A DNA stretch of 64,000 nucleotides from Scolanthus callimorphus (lineage: Eukaryota; Cnidaria; Anthozoa; Actiniaria; Edwardsiidae): positions 26,128,790-26,192,789 of the forward strand of contig CM066913.1 of the NCBI GenBank assembly GCA_033964015.1, in the 5' to 3' direction. The notes beneath the pieces were generated by a model. It saw nothing but the letters and a program-made list of their open reading frames with translations. It had not been told where the DNA came from and searched no databases. A program made the translations under genes and the position numbers. Positions 41,527 to 53,880 of this stretch are shown here, in pieces; within the stretch, counting starts at the first letter, position 1; each line of letters starts with the position of its first letter.

Positions 41527-42870
41527 CTAAGGCTCCTCGGCTGGATGAAGCAGCACTAGCTTCTGCACTGGTCTGTCCAAGAACTTCCTTGGGCGGGTCC
41601 TCTTTCCTTTACTGTCCAGCGTACTATCTGCTATGGCGAGCTGAACAGTGCGTACTTGACCATCAGAACTGTGCTTGACATCTGTGACGCGAGCGAGCTG
41701 CCACTTGTTGCGAGGAACACGTTCTTCGCCCTTGATGATAACGACGTCACCCTTGGCCATGTTCCTCCTCGTCTTTGTCCACTTTTGACGCTGTTGGAGT
41801 GTCTGGAGGTACTCCTTCCTCCAGCGGACCCAGAACTCATTCGCAAGATGTTGTATGCGTCTCCATCGTTTCCTTGAGTACTGATCCGCGGACTGGAAAA
41901 CACCTGGAGGTGGGAGCACGACCTTTGTTTTCATCGTGAGCAGATGGTTAGGTGTCAGGGGGATCAGTGATCCTGGGTCATTGATTGTATCCACAGTCAA
42001 GGGGCGACTGTTGACAATCGCTTCCGCCTCGCACATCAGGGTGTGTAGGGACTCGTTGTTTAGCTGTGTGCCGTGGATCTCCAGTAGGGCTGCCAGGACA
42101 TTTCGTACAGATCTTATCTGGCGTTCCCACACGCCCCCCATGTGACTTGCGGCAGGGACATTCATGTCAAACGTTATCCAGTCACAATCTTGCTTCTGTA
42201 GCTCATTTCTTCTACTCGAGTGGTCGAGCTCTTTGAGTGAAGCCTTTAGCTCCGATCGTGCGCCTACGAAGTTAGACCCCTGATCACTCCTGAGTGAACG
42301 AACGGGACCTCTTCGACAGATAAACCTTCTCAGTGCGTTGATGAAGGAGTCTGTCTCTAACGTATCGGCAACCTCAATATGCACAGCCCTTGATGCCATA
42401 CAGGTGAATAGGACACCATATCTCTTAATCTCCTTGTAGCGCTCTTTGATGAGGAATGGGCCAAAATAGTCGACGGCGCAGTTTGTGAAGGGAGGTGCCG
42501 GCTCACACCGATCTACGGGAAGATTTGCCATCTGCTGCTCTTGCACAGACCCCCGTTGCTTGCGGCATGTTACACACTTCGATATGGCGCTTGCTACAGC
42601 TGCTGACGCTCCTAGGATCCAATACCCTCTTGATCTTATTTCGTTGAGTGTGATTCCCTTGCCTTGATGATGCATCCGCTCATGGTAATAGCGGATTACT
42701 AAATCGGTCACATGACTTTTACGAGGGAGAATTATGGGATGCTTAAGCTCACGGCACAAACTGGCATGTTTTAGTCGTCCTCCAACTCGCATGACACCGT
42801 CATGGGTGACGAGAGGGTTAAGCTTCCCGAGTGATGATGAGGCTGTGATCGACAGCGTTTCGGACTGCAA
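41527..42870 (-). CDS. BEL/Pao integrase and C-terminal domain
   Basis: 447 open codons. A zinc-binding HHCC module (YYHERMHHQ ... CVTCRK, about residues 60-105) precedes a DDE integrase core: DYFGPF, LRSDQGSNFVGA and GGVWERQIRSVR carry the D, D and E. After it, LTPNHLLTMK and the region ending KLVLLHP match the C-terminal domain common in BEL-family polyproteins (DUF5641 type). It joins viral-like cDNA ends into host DNA. Coding continues a little upstream (to about 42935) before the LINE-related sequence interrupts. Itself intact. Confidence 0.9.
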   Translation of the reverse strand: MQSETLSITASSSLGKLNPLVTHDGVMRVGGRLKHASLCRELKHPIILPRKSHVTDLVIRYYHERMHHQGKGITLNEIRSRGYWILGASAAVASAISKCVTCRKQRGSVQEQQMANLPVDRCEPAPPFTNCAVDYFGPFLIKERYKEIKRYGVLFTCMASRAVHIEVADTLETDSFINALRRFICRRGPVRSLRSDQGSNFVGARSELKASLKELDHSSRRNELQKQDCDWITFDMNVPAASHMGGVWERQIRSVRNVLAALLEIHGTQLNNESLHTLMCEAEAIVNSRPLTVDTINDPGSLIPLTPNHLLTMKTKVVLPPPGVFQSADQYSRKRWRRIQHLANEFWVRWRKEYLQTLQQRQKWTKTRRNMAKGDVVIIKGEERVPRNKWQLARVTDVKHSSDGQVRTVQLAIADSTLDSKGKRTRPRKFLDRPVQKLVLLHPAEEP

Positions 42871-43620
42871 TGCCTTTACAATAACAGTCTCGGCTTCGCT
42901 CAGCTCCTTTACTGTTATAGGCTTACTGTTATAGGCTTGATTAACTACTCCTTCTAAGTGACTAACTTAACACTGGTTCTACAACTCTAGACTGCGCTTC
43001 TCGAGTTTCGATTCACCTCGTACTATACGTGATTCGAATTTTTCTTATTTGCCTAGTTCTATTTTTCCAACTAAGTTTTCTACCCGGCAGATAATTAAAT
43101 ATACGAAGCTAGAGTCATTCAACCATATTATTACTTACTTTGATTTGCATAAGCGCACTAAGTCATTCAACCATATTATCTGATTAATAGCTACTTCGAT
43201 TTGCATAAGTATTACCTTGAACTGTGCCCTTTGTGTTATTTCACTGTGCGAACCATTTAACCTGCCGCGTGCGGCGGGAATAAAAAGGATATAAAGGGAT
43301 TTACTGACAAATATAAATAAAGGGAATAAGGAAATAAAGGGAGAAAGTTATTTTTATATTTTATAAATCTGAAAGAGTTATAATAGGGAGAAAGTGATTA
43401 CGGGAAACGAAAATAAAGGGGAATTAATAGTTAATAGAGGGATTAAACAACGGGAAAAGGGAAATAAAACAAATAAAGGGAAACGGTGAATAACGATAAA
43501 AAGGAATTAAAAGGGAAACATAAGGAAATAAAAGAAATTATTTGAGGTGGTTGTTGATAAATCGACTACTATTAAACAATAAATCCTAAAGCTCTGAACA
43601 CAAAATATCAACATAGCATT
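42871..43620. other. BEL/LINE junction and LINE 5' region
   Basis: 42871-42935 still encodes the start of the BEL integrase segment (minus). A 14-bp tandem duplication (actgttataggctt twice) is at 42910-42937. 42960-43620 is AT-rich, with repeated aaataaaggga phrases and a duplicated agtcattcaaccatatta; probably LINE 5' untranslated sequence. Confidence 0.5.
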
Positions 43621-44819
43621 TTGAACATCAATACAAAATATCAACACAATATTATAGTAATTTCATCTCCTGGTGAATTAAGCATGAAGACCTTTTGGTG
43701 CTCCCCCTTCGCTTTTTGTTTTATGCTATTGATGTTATCCCATGGCGTGTTTGAGCTGTATACTGGCTATGATGAATTGTCTTCTGAAACGACTTGGGCC
43801 CTTCAGCGGCATCCGTATGTCGAGGTTGGTGTCTTACTCAGATTGGAATTGCGACGAGCAGCCGGCTATCATCTATCTCGGATTGCTGTGTCGAAGTGGA
43901 CAAAGCATGGCCAAACTATCCTCCATATTCCTGGCCACGACCCCCCTTTTGATATTACTGTGTATATGGATGTTTCTACCAACCCTGGTCCGTCACCGCG
44001 TTATCAAATCCCAACTGTGGTGTCTAGACGGCCTAGGTCTCGATCACTATCACTTAACAGCATAGGCATGAATGCCAACAATCTCACACACATACCGTTA
44101 TCACATAATGTGTCGTCCAGAAACAATCAATCTGATAAACCGCTTTCTTTTGGTCTCTTCAATGCACAATCAGTAGCGAACAAGGCCCTATTTATCAAGG
44201 ACTACTCCATTTTGACTTGTTGGCGATCACCGAGACATGGGCGAAATCAGAATCGGTACATGTGATCAGGGAGCTTTGCCCTAAAGGTCATGCTTTCTAT
44301 CATGTACCTAGAAGCAACAGAAAAGGGGGTGGAGTCGGCTTGCTATACAACACAAATCTGATGATCGAAAAACAAGCAGCAGAAACCTTCTCCTCTTTCG
44401 AGTTCATGGAAATTCTATTGCGTTCACCATCCGCCATAATACGACTCGTCATTATTTACAGACTTCATGCTAAGCCAAAGAAGAATGGTGTGACGGCTTC
44501 CTTGTTCTTTGAAGAGTTTTCTACTCTTCTTGGCCGTCTTGTTTTGTCACCTGGCAAACTCATGATTGTTGGTGATTTCAATTACCACGTCGACGAGCCC
44601 CATAAAGATCTTGGGGCTGCAAAATTCCTCGAAACGCTGCATTTGTACAACCTGATGCAGCATGTTACAGTCGCGACTCACAGGAGGAAGCACACGCTTG
44701 ACTTGGTAATAACGCGGGACGATGATGATGTTTTGCTGAGCCATACTGTTCATGACCCTGGTCTTTCAGACCATTCTTTATTCACTGCAATCTGTCCCTT
44801 GAAAACCCGCTCCCTGTGA
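43621..44819 (+). pseudogene. LINE N-terminal region and APE-type endonuclease
   Basis: 43621-44265 is open. It starts with a hydrophobic segment (FWCSPFAFCFMLLMLSHGV) and ends entering the endonuclease (LFNAQSVANKALF). A frameshift near 44215 moves coding to 44217-44819, with LAITETWAK, GDFNYHVDEPH, HTLDLVITRDD and SDHSLF, the standard APE endonuclease motifs (E, D-N, D-H). The enzyme nicks target DNA to prime reverse transcription. Confidence 0.8.
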
Positions 44820-47001
44820 AAATAGAAAGATCGTATCGGAAAATACGAGGTGTCGATTCTGATGCTTTTCGCAGTGATCTTGCCAAGTCCTCGTTGTTAA
44901 GCTTGCCAACTTCATTGTCTGTTTCTGATCTTTGTACAAAGTATCAAGAGGTACTGTCTCATCTTGTTGAGACTCATGCCCCTTTAAGGCGGCGCCTTAT
45001 AACCCTACGACCTGCTGCCCCTTGGTACTCTGAAGAGATTGCCACAGCTAAATCTAAACGGCGCGCGCTTGAGAGAAAATGGCGCAAATCACACTGCAAA
45101 TTGACAAAGAATTGTTCGCAAATCAATGTCAAGTCGTAAGAGACCTTGTGAGGTCTACTAAAGCGAGTTTTTATTCCACAATGATCTCTGAAAACTCATC
45201 AAATCAGAAGGCCCTTTTCAGTACTGTGGATCGACTGCTTCACCGTAAGCCTGATGCACTTTATCCATCATGCACTACCAGACTTGAACTCTGTGAAAGG
45301 TTTTCCCAATTCTTTTCCGAAAAAATCACCACCATAAGAAATGAACTTGCTCCCGTGTCAAACAGTGTCATCGATAGTTTCAATATTTTTGATGACAGAA
45401 AAGGTAACTGCGAGTTAAACAGTTTTTCACCGACTAATGTTAAAGAACTTTCAAAATTAGTGCGCAAAAGTGCGTCCAAGTCTTGCTCTCTGGATCCCAT
45501 TCCCTCGGGTCTACTCCACCTATGCTTGGATGATTTGCTGCCTGTTATAGCGAGAATTGTGAACGTTTCCTTCGAATCCGCTACTTTGCCATCTTCCCAA
45601 AAACAGGCTGCTCTGTCTCCACACTTGAAAAAGACCCTCCTTGACCATGAATTGTATACTAATTTCAGACCTCTGTCAAATCTTCGGTTTTTATCTAAAT
45701 CTATTGAAAAAGTTGCCGCAGTTCGTGTTTCTAGTTATCTCCGCGAAAATAATCTTGAGGAGCCCCTTCAATCTGCATATAAGGAACACCATAGTTGTGA
45801 AACGGCCTTAGCACGCGTCCAGAATGACATCTTGCAGTCAATTGATAAAAATCGTTGTGTGGTGCTTGTGTTACTAGATCTATCAGCAGCTTTCGATACT
45901 GTGGATCATGGCATATTATGAAATAGACTCAATTCTCGATTTGGTTTCAATGGTAAAGTGCTCGCCTGGTTTAAATCGTACCTAGCTGATCGCACTCAGT
46001 TCGTAAAAATCGATGATGCCTCTTCTCAGCCTCGCCTGGTTAGTTGTGGAGTTCCTCAAGGTTCTGTTCTTGGGCCGTTGTTGTATTCTCTATACACAGC
46101 CCCACTTGGTGACATCTTCCGCAAACACAAACTATCCTTCCATCTGTATGCGGATGACGCGCAAGTGTATTCCACGTTCGACTGTTGTGATGGTGTTGAG
46201 CTCGCCTCTGTAAAATGTCGCATTGAGTCTTGCATGTCTGATATATCTACTTGGATGACTATAAACAAGCTAAAGTTGAATACTGACAAAACAGAACTCC
46301 TTGTACTTCATTCTAAATTTCGTCCCCATCTGCCTCTGACGTCTCTCTCTGTAGGCAGCGACACCATCTTCCCGTCCAAACATGCTCGAAACATCGGTGT
46401 CATATTTGACGAGACTATGTCTCTTTCCAAACAAGTAGATGCGGTTGTAAAATCCTCATTTTATAATTTACGCAATATAGCTAAAATACGTAATTGCTTA
46501 TCACTTGAGACAACCAAAACTCTAGTGGTTGCCCTAGTTCTTTTGAAATTGGACAACTGTAACTCCCTTCTCTATGCTATGCCCACAAAATTAATTGCCA
46601 AACTACAAAGGGTTCAAAATGCTGCAGCGCGTATTATTGTCAAGGCAAGTAAATATGATCGAATTACTCCTGTCCTTAAAGACCTACATTGGCTGCCAGT
46701 TGAGCTAAGAATAATTTTCAAGATAAATTTAATCACCTACAAATGTCTAAATGACTTAGCTCCTCCTTATCTAAAAGATCTTTTGTTGGTCTACAAACCA
46801 GCCAGAAATTTACGCTCCTCCCATGATGCAGTCAAACTAAACTTACCCTCTTTTAATCTGAAAACTTATGGATACAAGGCATTCTCTACAAACGCACCCA
46901 GGCTCTGGAATGAGCTCCCATCGAGTGTAAGGGATGCAGGGAGCATAGCAGAATTTAAATCTAAGCTGAAAACTCATCTTTTTAGGCTCAATTTTCATTA
47001 G
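44816..47001 (+). pseudogene. LINE reverse transcriptase and C-terminus
   Basis: Pieces 44816-45139, 45079-45921 and 45958-47001 are consecutive parts of one ORF, broken by a shift near 45100 and a TGA at 45919-45921 just after palm motif A ([13 protein letters not shown]). 45958 onward has VPQGSVLGPLLYSLY, then HLYADDAQVYS (catalytic YADD), thumb and the C-terminal APRLWNELPSSVRDA block ending at TAG 46999-47001. Copies RNA into DNA at the nicked target. Confidence 0.85.
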
Positions 47002-47244
47002 TATTATCTTAGCTTTTTATGATTTTTACTTATTTTTACCCTGTTTTTACCATATATTATTTTACACTTCATGTAATTGCCATTTCTCTTTTTATTTTTT
47101 ATTTTATTAAGTGTTACGATTTTACTTATTTTTATTTTGTTTTAACTATAATTTTTCATTTTATTTATGTCATTCTAGTTGTAAAGCGCTTAGAACGGTC
47201 GTATAAGCGCTATATAAGTGTATATTATTATTATTATTATTGAT

Positions 47245-50200
47245 CTTGGTTGGGGGTTCCCTTTTCCGGCCGGCACGCGTCTGAGCTTGAGTTTTCCCTT
47301 TAATCCTCTGACGAAGCTTATCCACAAAGCGACGACACAGGACCACAGATCGTTTTGCTCTTTGCCAGTCGGAGAAGTACTCAAGGCGCTCGATAAGTGT
47401 TGGCCAACTCTCCGATACTGATGTAACCATGGTTACATTTTTCTTGACCTCTGGGTCTGTCTCCGCAAGCTGAGCGTTGCCGTTATTTGGGGACTTGCTT
47501 GGCCACTCAGACTCATCCAGCCAGAGAAAGGCTGGACCATTGACCCACCTTGAGCGGTCTAAATCGCATGGGCGTAACCCACGGGAGGCGTCGTCCGCGG
47601 GGTTCGACTTTGTGTCGACGTACCGCCATTGATCGGTTGACGACCTATCTTGGATTTGTTGCACTCTATTTGCAACAAAGACTTGGAATCGCTTTGCAGG
47701 ATTGGCGATGTATCCTAGCACTACTTGACTGTCAGTCCAGAATACCTCTTTCATGCGGCTAATATTCAGATCCCTTCGAAGCTTTTCGCTGACTTTCACG
47801 GACACTACAGCGGCAGTCAGTTCAAGCCTCGGAATTGTCATTTGTTTGAGGGGCGTCACCCTTGCCTTGCCCATCACGAAAGAACAATGTACTTGACCTT
47901 GCGCGTTCCTTTGGCGTAGGTACGAGCACTGACCATAGCCCTTGTCACTGGCGTCTGAGAAGTGATGGAGTTCGACCGCTACAGCCTCACCAAAATTATC
48001 CGGCTTGTAGCATCTAGCTAGTTGCAACTGTTCGATTGCTTGTAGGTCTTCTTTCCACTTAATCCACCTCTCTCTTATCTCACCAGGAATCGGTTCATCC
48101 CAACCTATGTCTAATACACAAAGCTCCTGTAGGATTCCTTTTCCTTCGAGTAGGACTGGCGCCACGAATCCCAGAGGGTCGAATACTGAGCTAACAGTGG
48201 ACAAGATCCTGCGCCTGGTGCATGGCCGCTCCTTGGTGGAGAGTTTGAACTTGAACGAGTCAGACTCTATACACCATCGTATCCCTAGCGCACGCTCCAA
48301 TGGCAGGGTGTCACGCTCGAGGTCTAGATATTTGATATCTTCAGCTCTGTCTTCCACCGGGATTTGCTGGATAACTTCCTTTTTGTTTGATGTAAATTTG
48401 TGAAGGTTGAAGCCACCTTTGCGACACATTTCTTTGACACTCTTGATGAGGTTTACTGCCTGTTTTACCGAGGGAACGGACTTCAGCCCATCATCCACAT
48501 AGAAATCGCTTCTGAGGAATTCGGCTGCTTCCGAACCTAATTCACCTTCGTGGTCGTTGGCTGCTGTCTTGAGCGCAAAGTTCGAGCAGGCGGGCGAGGA
48601 CACAGCACCGAAGAGGTGAACGGTCATACGGTATTCCTGCGGTTCTTTAGAGGTGTCGCCGTTTTCCCACCACAGGAAACGCAGCAAGTCTCTGCAATCT
48701 TCTGATACTTTCACTTGGTGGAACATCGCCTCGATGTCACACATGAAGGCCACCGGTTCTTTGCGAAATCTGCTTAGCACTCGTACCAAGTTGTTGGTCA
48801 TGTCGGGACCTTGGAGCAGATGTTTGTTGAGAGATTCCCCTTTAAATTCCGCTGAGCAGTCAAACACGTACCTTATTTTTCCAGGTTTCTGCGGGTGGTA
48901 GACACCATGATGGGGGATGTAAAACACGGGTCGTTCGCATTCACTCGAGGCTTTCTCGTCTTTCACTGGTACTCTTTCGGCGTAACCATTTTCGATTATT
49001 TTATTCATGAAGGTTACGTAATGGCCTCGATAAGCGCTGTCTTTCTCAAACTTCCCCTTTAACGGTCGGAGGCGTTGCAGCGCCATGCATCGATTGTTGG
49101 GAAGAAGGTCGATCGACTTTCCTTTGATTGGTAGGGGCATCTCATAATGGCCACATTGTGCAGTCGTGAAAAAATTAAAATAAAAGGAATACATAAATAC
49201 GTAAATACGTAATTCCAGATGTCTTATGTTCTCTTGGACGATTTTGAGGAACTTGCTGTCTTCTTGTGAGAAGGCTTTGCCTCCGACTTCGCCCTCAGAA
49301 AAGTCTAGCTCGAACATTTTGTTAACTTGATGGGGATTTAGAATTTCCTTCACTTGGGAGCTGGCGACGAAGCGACTAACATTGTAAGATGACTTGTCTC
49401 CGATCTCCTTGGTGACGATCCTATGACACAGAGAAGTGACGTCATCACATGCTGCCGAGACTGGATCTACTTCGACCGGGCCGATAATACCCCATCCAAG
49501 AAGAGTTCTTATCGCGTAAGGGTCGTCTCCGCTCCCGAGGATAACCTCTCTTGGCTTCAATGCCTTTGGACAATTGCATCCAATGAGCAAGCCTACTTCC
49601 AGTCCATCCTGATATTCAGGAATCTTATCCTTGATCTTGCTCAGGTGCGGCCATTTACTTGCGGTTTCTCTGGTAGGAACTTGATTCCTTTGCGAAGGAA
49701 TTGAGTCGCGAGAATATGCCTTAGGGAGCTCCACTTTGGCTTCGTTATCTAAGCCTTTCACCACCAGGCCCTCAACCCTTTGTACTGGTATATTCTCCTT
49801 GCCATGCATTGTGTGCAACCTAAGTGTGACTTCGGGGCCTTGTACACTTAGAGCCTCGAGCGTCGAGGTCTTCACAAATGTTGTATCGCTTGCGTCATCT
49901 AGAAGTGCATATACTTTGACTTCAACATCGGGGTTGTCATGGTGATGAAGTATGACCGGTATGATGAGCGAATTAATTATCCCTCCCGACAAATCTGTCG
50001 TGCTACAGACGGTAGCGCTCTCATTTGACCTTGTGTCGGAAGAAGCTCTTGAACTGGTATTCCGTGCTGCTGGACTTGCCTCGTTCTTGTCTTCTCGAAC
50101 CCTTCGCTTTGGCTTGACACCGTGTAATGACGTTGGGTGCGGCTTGTCGCATTCCCGGCATTTCAGTCGATTCTGACATTCCTTCGAGAAGTGATCGCCC

Positions 50201-50712
50201 AACAGACATCCAAAACAAAGTCTTTTGCCGATGACAAAGTCTCTGCGCTTGTCCTTTTCTTGTTTCTTGAAGTCTGCACAATTGTCTAGGGCATGGTCCC
50301 TTTCACAGAACGGGCACTCAGTTTCTCTCTTATTGGTCCCAGGCTGAGGCTCTGCACTGCTGAAGTGGTCTGTGGCGGCATTTTTTCTGTTAGGCGGGTC
50401 CCGAACGGCAGATGTAGCAAAACTACTGGAAGCTGGTTTGCCCTTTTCATTCCTTTGACTTGGTTTCTTGTCTGCCAGTCTCTTTTTTTCTCTTTTTAAT
50501 GCATCTGGCGAGAAGACTGGGTCATTCGCTAGTTGCGCTTCCTCCCTGACAAACTTAACGAGCTCCTTAAAGCCAACCGCTTGCTGTGTTTTCATTTGCG
50601 TATCGTGAGCGAAACGACACCATTTAACGCCTGAGTACGAAGGCAGCTTAGCCGAGATTAGAAGCAACATATGCGAGCCATCTAATTCGCCTAAAGACTT
50701 AGCTACCTTCAT
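47245..50712 (-). CDS. BEL/Pao pol: zinc knuckles, protease, RT, RNase H
   Basis: An open frame of over 1150 codons. The N-terminal part continues gag (LVKFVREEAQLANDPVF), then zinc knuckle-like modules (CPFCERDHALDNC, CFGCLLGDHFSKEC, CRECDKPHPTSLH). Aspartic protease of the BEL type: ALLDDASDTTFV. RT: GKIRYVFDCSAEFKG, VHLFGAVSSPACSNFAL and FYVDDGLKS (YVDD). RNase H: HHFSDASDKGYGQ, PRLELTAAVV, FWTDSQVVLGYI, and NPADDASRG. A ~60-bp AT-rich in-frame insertion lies near 49150-49220, upstream of the HYEMPLP motif. It ends by running into the LINE tail. Confidence 0.9.
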
Positions 50713-50718
50713 AGACTC

Positions 50719-51963
50719 CTAACAGCGCACAAGGAAATCGGCAAAGGTCTGAAGGGCAGAACTTTCGCCATCGTTAATCTGAGGCCAGTTTCTTAATTTG
50801 GCCTTATAGGCTTCTGCTACATGTATTGGGTTCCCAAATCGTTCGCGTAACAGCCTTCTTGCATTCTCATAACCGTGATCTGAGCTTAACGAAAGGAAAC
50901 CCTTAACGATATCGTTGGCCCTTCCAGAAGTATACTTGTTAAGAAAATACAGCCGTTCTTGGTTTGATTCAACCCTATTTGCAATAATGCTATCGAAGGC
51001 GGCGGTAAAAGTTGGGAAATCAAAGGGATTCCCATCAAATACAGGTGGTTCCTGTATTGGCAAAGCATTTGTTCGTTGTTGATATACCATCTGAGCACTA
51101 AGCTCAGTTTGTTTGGCCTGCAAGTTTATTAGCTCTCTAAGTGTTGCACTGTTGGGGTCGGTGTTGCTCCAATTTTATTGCTTTGAGATTGCAGAAGTCA
51201 CAGTGAATGTAGGGGCGATTGGATTCAAGCTTTGCTCACTAACTGCCTGCGCGTCTGGTTTCCTCGACTCCAAGTTTGGTTTGGTTTCAGCATTTGGTAT
51301 AGGAAAAGGAGAATTAGGTTCCAAATCTGGGCTATTTTGTTTGAAGTCTTGAGGCGAGATCGGCGGGGGGCTGGGCTCTAGTTCTGGTTTGATGTGTGGG
51401 TACTGAGAAGATACTGGCTCTAGTTTTGCTCTTAACTCTAGCTGAGGCGCAATAATAGAAAGGTCTCTCGCGATATTAGGTTCCTCCTTTACAGGGTAGG
51501 CCGATGGCTTATTTTCTCCCTCTTCTACGAGCATTTCCATGGCTAATTGCTCTGCCTGAGCCATTTCAAGCTTCTTTTGCAATTGGAAACGTCTAAATTC
51601 ATTTTCTCTATCGAGATGCTTTAATTCGACTCTAATTCTAGCAGACTCTGCCGCTGCGTTGGCGCGTTTCGAGTGGGCTGAAACCGCTGAACTACGAGTC
51701 ATCCGAGAGGCGTGACTAGCCCGAGAGCGCCTAGAGGAAACAGATTCAGGCTTATAAGCACTTAGCTCTAGTGCACGGATCAGTTCGTTGACCCGTAGCC
51801 TGCATTCTGTGTATTCTCTATCTCTTAAGTCGAACCAGCGATAGGAGATTTCTTTCTCTTCTTCGGCGATAATCGAATCATACGCTCTATGTGCCTCGTT
51901 TAAATCTTCTTTAATTGAGTCTAAAGCGTTTTTCTCTTCTTCTAATTGTGAAATGATTGACAC
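50719..51963 (-). pseudogene. BEL/Pao gag, middle and C-terminal parts
   Basis: Two open blocks in one frame, 51963-51175 and 51123-50719, separated by TAA at 51175-51177. The first is coiled-coil and charged (QLEEEKNALDSIKEDLNEA) and ends in a Pro/Glu-rich region. The second matches the DUF1759-type gag domain (PPVFDGNPFDFPTFTAAFD ... YLNKYT-like, ALQTFADFLVRC). TAG at 50719-50721 then separates it from pol, which follows in the same frame. Confidence 0.8.
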
Positions 51964-52238
51964 CTATCGTTGAGCAGCCCGAATAGCTTGTCGATTTGTT
52001 TTCTGAGATAGCGATCAGCCTCAGCTCTTTTGCGTGACCTAATTTCTAGTTCATAGCTCAACCCTTTCTCTGTTAGCTTTCTCACACGGGGCTCCATATA
52101 CTCCGTCGGTTGCTGTTGAGGTGAGCTAGGTTCTTCATGGTCTACGTTTTCCGTGTCTTCCAAAGTACTCGGTTCACCGGGCTCGAGCGGTAAATCGAAC
52201 GACAAAAGATCACCGTGTTCTTCACTGTTTTCACTCAT
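51942..52238 (-). pseudogene. BEL/Pao gag N-terminus
   Basis: Open from ATG 52238 (MSENSEEHGDLLSFDLP), acidic then basic. It ends by frameshift near 51950; the coiled-coil region follows in the next frame. The ATG is about 60 bp inside the candidate LTR edge, a normal distance for BEL elements. Confidence 0.7.
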
Positions 52239-52298
52239 TCTTTAGATTTCGTGCAGACGAATGTGTTTGTTCAAGTCATACAACTGGTGTTATTTTAC

Positions 52299-52990
52299 TG
52301 TAACGCCACGCAGAAATTCGCCGACAACGAAGGCTTGTTCCACGCGTCGCTTTAGTAGATACGAAAACACACGAGATGTATTTTACGGATACCAATTTTA
52401 ATCAACGCCTTTACTTCTTGAAATATCGTAAACTGAAAGGTAATGAGCAAAAAGACTAAACTAAACACATAAACATTCCGATCATTCCACAAAATATGTA
52501 CGGATTGTAGATATCACTTACAAGTAACACAATAGACGGTAAATCAAAGAGATATATGCGACTAGGAATCTAGAAACTACGAAGATCAACTAAAGGATTA
52601 CTAAAAACGCAAGCACAATGTAAAATCACTAGCGAGTACATGATACAATAATTCAGCGATACTGGGTGTGCCATTGTGCGCTTGTTATATACACTATAAT
52701 TGTGCGTATCTTACATGGGTCATTGCACCAACTTGCACAAACTATAAAACCAATCACTGTCCTTAAACAGCATGTGCACGTAGAGAACTAAATCATACAA
52801 ATAAATCGTTTATACTAGTACTAATGATAATAGTGGAAAACAACTTACATAACATTCCCGCTTGTCTGGGACTTGAGCACACAATTCTCCACTACGTTCG
52901 ATAGAATAACAACTAACACAACTCTAGATATCTGTTACGCCCTATGAAAATATGTGACGTTATTCGAACCAGGCCTCGACGGCCGTTACA
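52299..52990 (-). repeat. Candidate 5' LTR of the BEL element
   Basis: Bounded by tgtaacgccacg at the left and cggccgttaca at the right, short inverted ends of the TG...CA kind. It lies directly upstream (minus sense) of gag. No second copy was found on the 3' side, so the limits are tentative. A primer-binding site was not identified with confidence. Confidence 0.4.
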
Positions 52991-53177
52991 CTGAGAGAGG
53001 TTGAAGTGTTGATGTCGTTATTGGTTGTTCTTTCTCAGATATTGTGTGTTGTTTGGTTGCTGGTTGTGGCTGGTTGTTCTTTCTCGTGTTCCCTTTGGTG
53101 GGGTATTGAGTTCTTGACAATTCCCAACGGCGGTAAATTCTGTAGCGTGTATTGTGTTTTATGTAGTGTAGTGTGGA

Positions 53178-53790
53178 TCATGTGTTGTGTGTGAATTTAG
53201 TGTGTACTAGAATGTCCTTGAGGTTCTTGTGTCTGGTGAAGGCTGTTACGGGTGGTTTTGGAAAAGTGTGTGTGAGTTCCCTTTCCGTTGAGATTAGATT
53301 CCAATTTTTGTGTAATATTCTTCTTGCGTTTTCTGTGTTTTTGTTGAATGGTATTATGAAAGGTAGAGGTGTGTGTGTGTTGTCTGTTTCATTTTGTTGT
53401 GGTTGGCTAAGGTTTCTTGTTAGGAGTTCATGCTGTGTGTAGTGTGTTGCTCTGTTGAATTGTTCAGTGATGAGTGAGTTCGGGTAGCCCCTCGATAGGA
53501 GTATGCCCCTGAGTTTGTCCAGGCTGGCCTGTAGTTGATCATTGTCAGAAGTAATGGTGCGGTAACGTAGTGCTTGACTGTATATTGTTCCCTTTTGCAT
53601 GATAGAGGTTGTCTGTAGGTTTGGTGTATAGTGAGGACTTCAAGTATCCATCCTGGGTGAGGTGTATGTATGTGTCTAAGAAGTTCATTTTTGTTCTAAA
53701 ATGTTCATGTGTGAATTTAATAGTGTTGTGAAATGTGTTGATGTGAGTGAAGAATGAAGAAGTCGTGAAGTGATGGTTCCCCATGTGTCC
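53178..53790 (-). pseudogene. Penelope-like retroelement RT fragment
   Basis: 53784-53545 encodes MNFLDTYIHLTQDGYLKSSL then YTKPTDNLYH. 53600-53178 encodes KGTIYSQALRYRTITSDND, LRGILLSRGYPNSLI, then LPFIIPFNKNTENARRILH and KNLKDILVHTKF. This order is the C-terminal RT part of Penelope-type elements (fixed block YTKPTD ... YSQALR ... RGYP). One frame break joins the two pieces. No GIY-YIG domain was recognised downstream. Confidence 0.7.
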
Positions 53791-53880
53791 AGATAAGGAA
53801 GATGTCGCTTTAGTCTAAAATGCGCAATTTCCTCGAAAATTTGCACTAATCCGCCGGACTACTGGTAGGCATACTTAGTC

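Larger units (their letters stand above)
43621..47243 (+). mobile_element. CR1/L2-type LINE inserted in the BEL element
   Basis: Order: N-terminal ORF, APE-like endonuclease, reverse transcriptase, C-terminal domain, then a 3' end with aagcgcttagaacggtcgta and agcgctatataag followed by a (tta)n tail at 47224-47241. That 3' end and microsatellite tail are characteristic of L2/CR1 relatives. At least three frameshifts and one stop; inactive. It splits the BEL polyprotein between RNase H and integrase. Confidence 0.85.
41527..52990 (-). mobile_element. BEL/Pao LTR retrotransposon, degenerate and split by a LINE
   Basis: From right to left: candidate 5' LTR (52299-52990), gag (52238-50719), protease-RT-RNase H (50712-47245), then a + strand LINE (43621-47243 with 5' flank), then integrase (42870-41527). 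The order gag-PR-RT-RH-IN and the DUF1759-like gag and A17-like protease are typical of BEL/Pao. A frameshift, two stops in gag and the LINE insertion make it inactive. A 3' LTR was not found. Confidence 0.85.

Noticed and set aside
43742..44065. Second overlapping ORF within the LINE
   Set aside because: Shadow frame of the LINE N-terminal ORF with no motif of its own.
41656..50499. Many plus-strand open stretches inside the BEL element
   Set aside because: Antisense shadows of the intact minus-strand pol and integrase frames.
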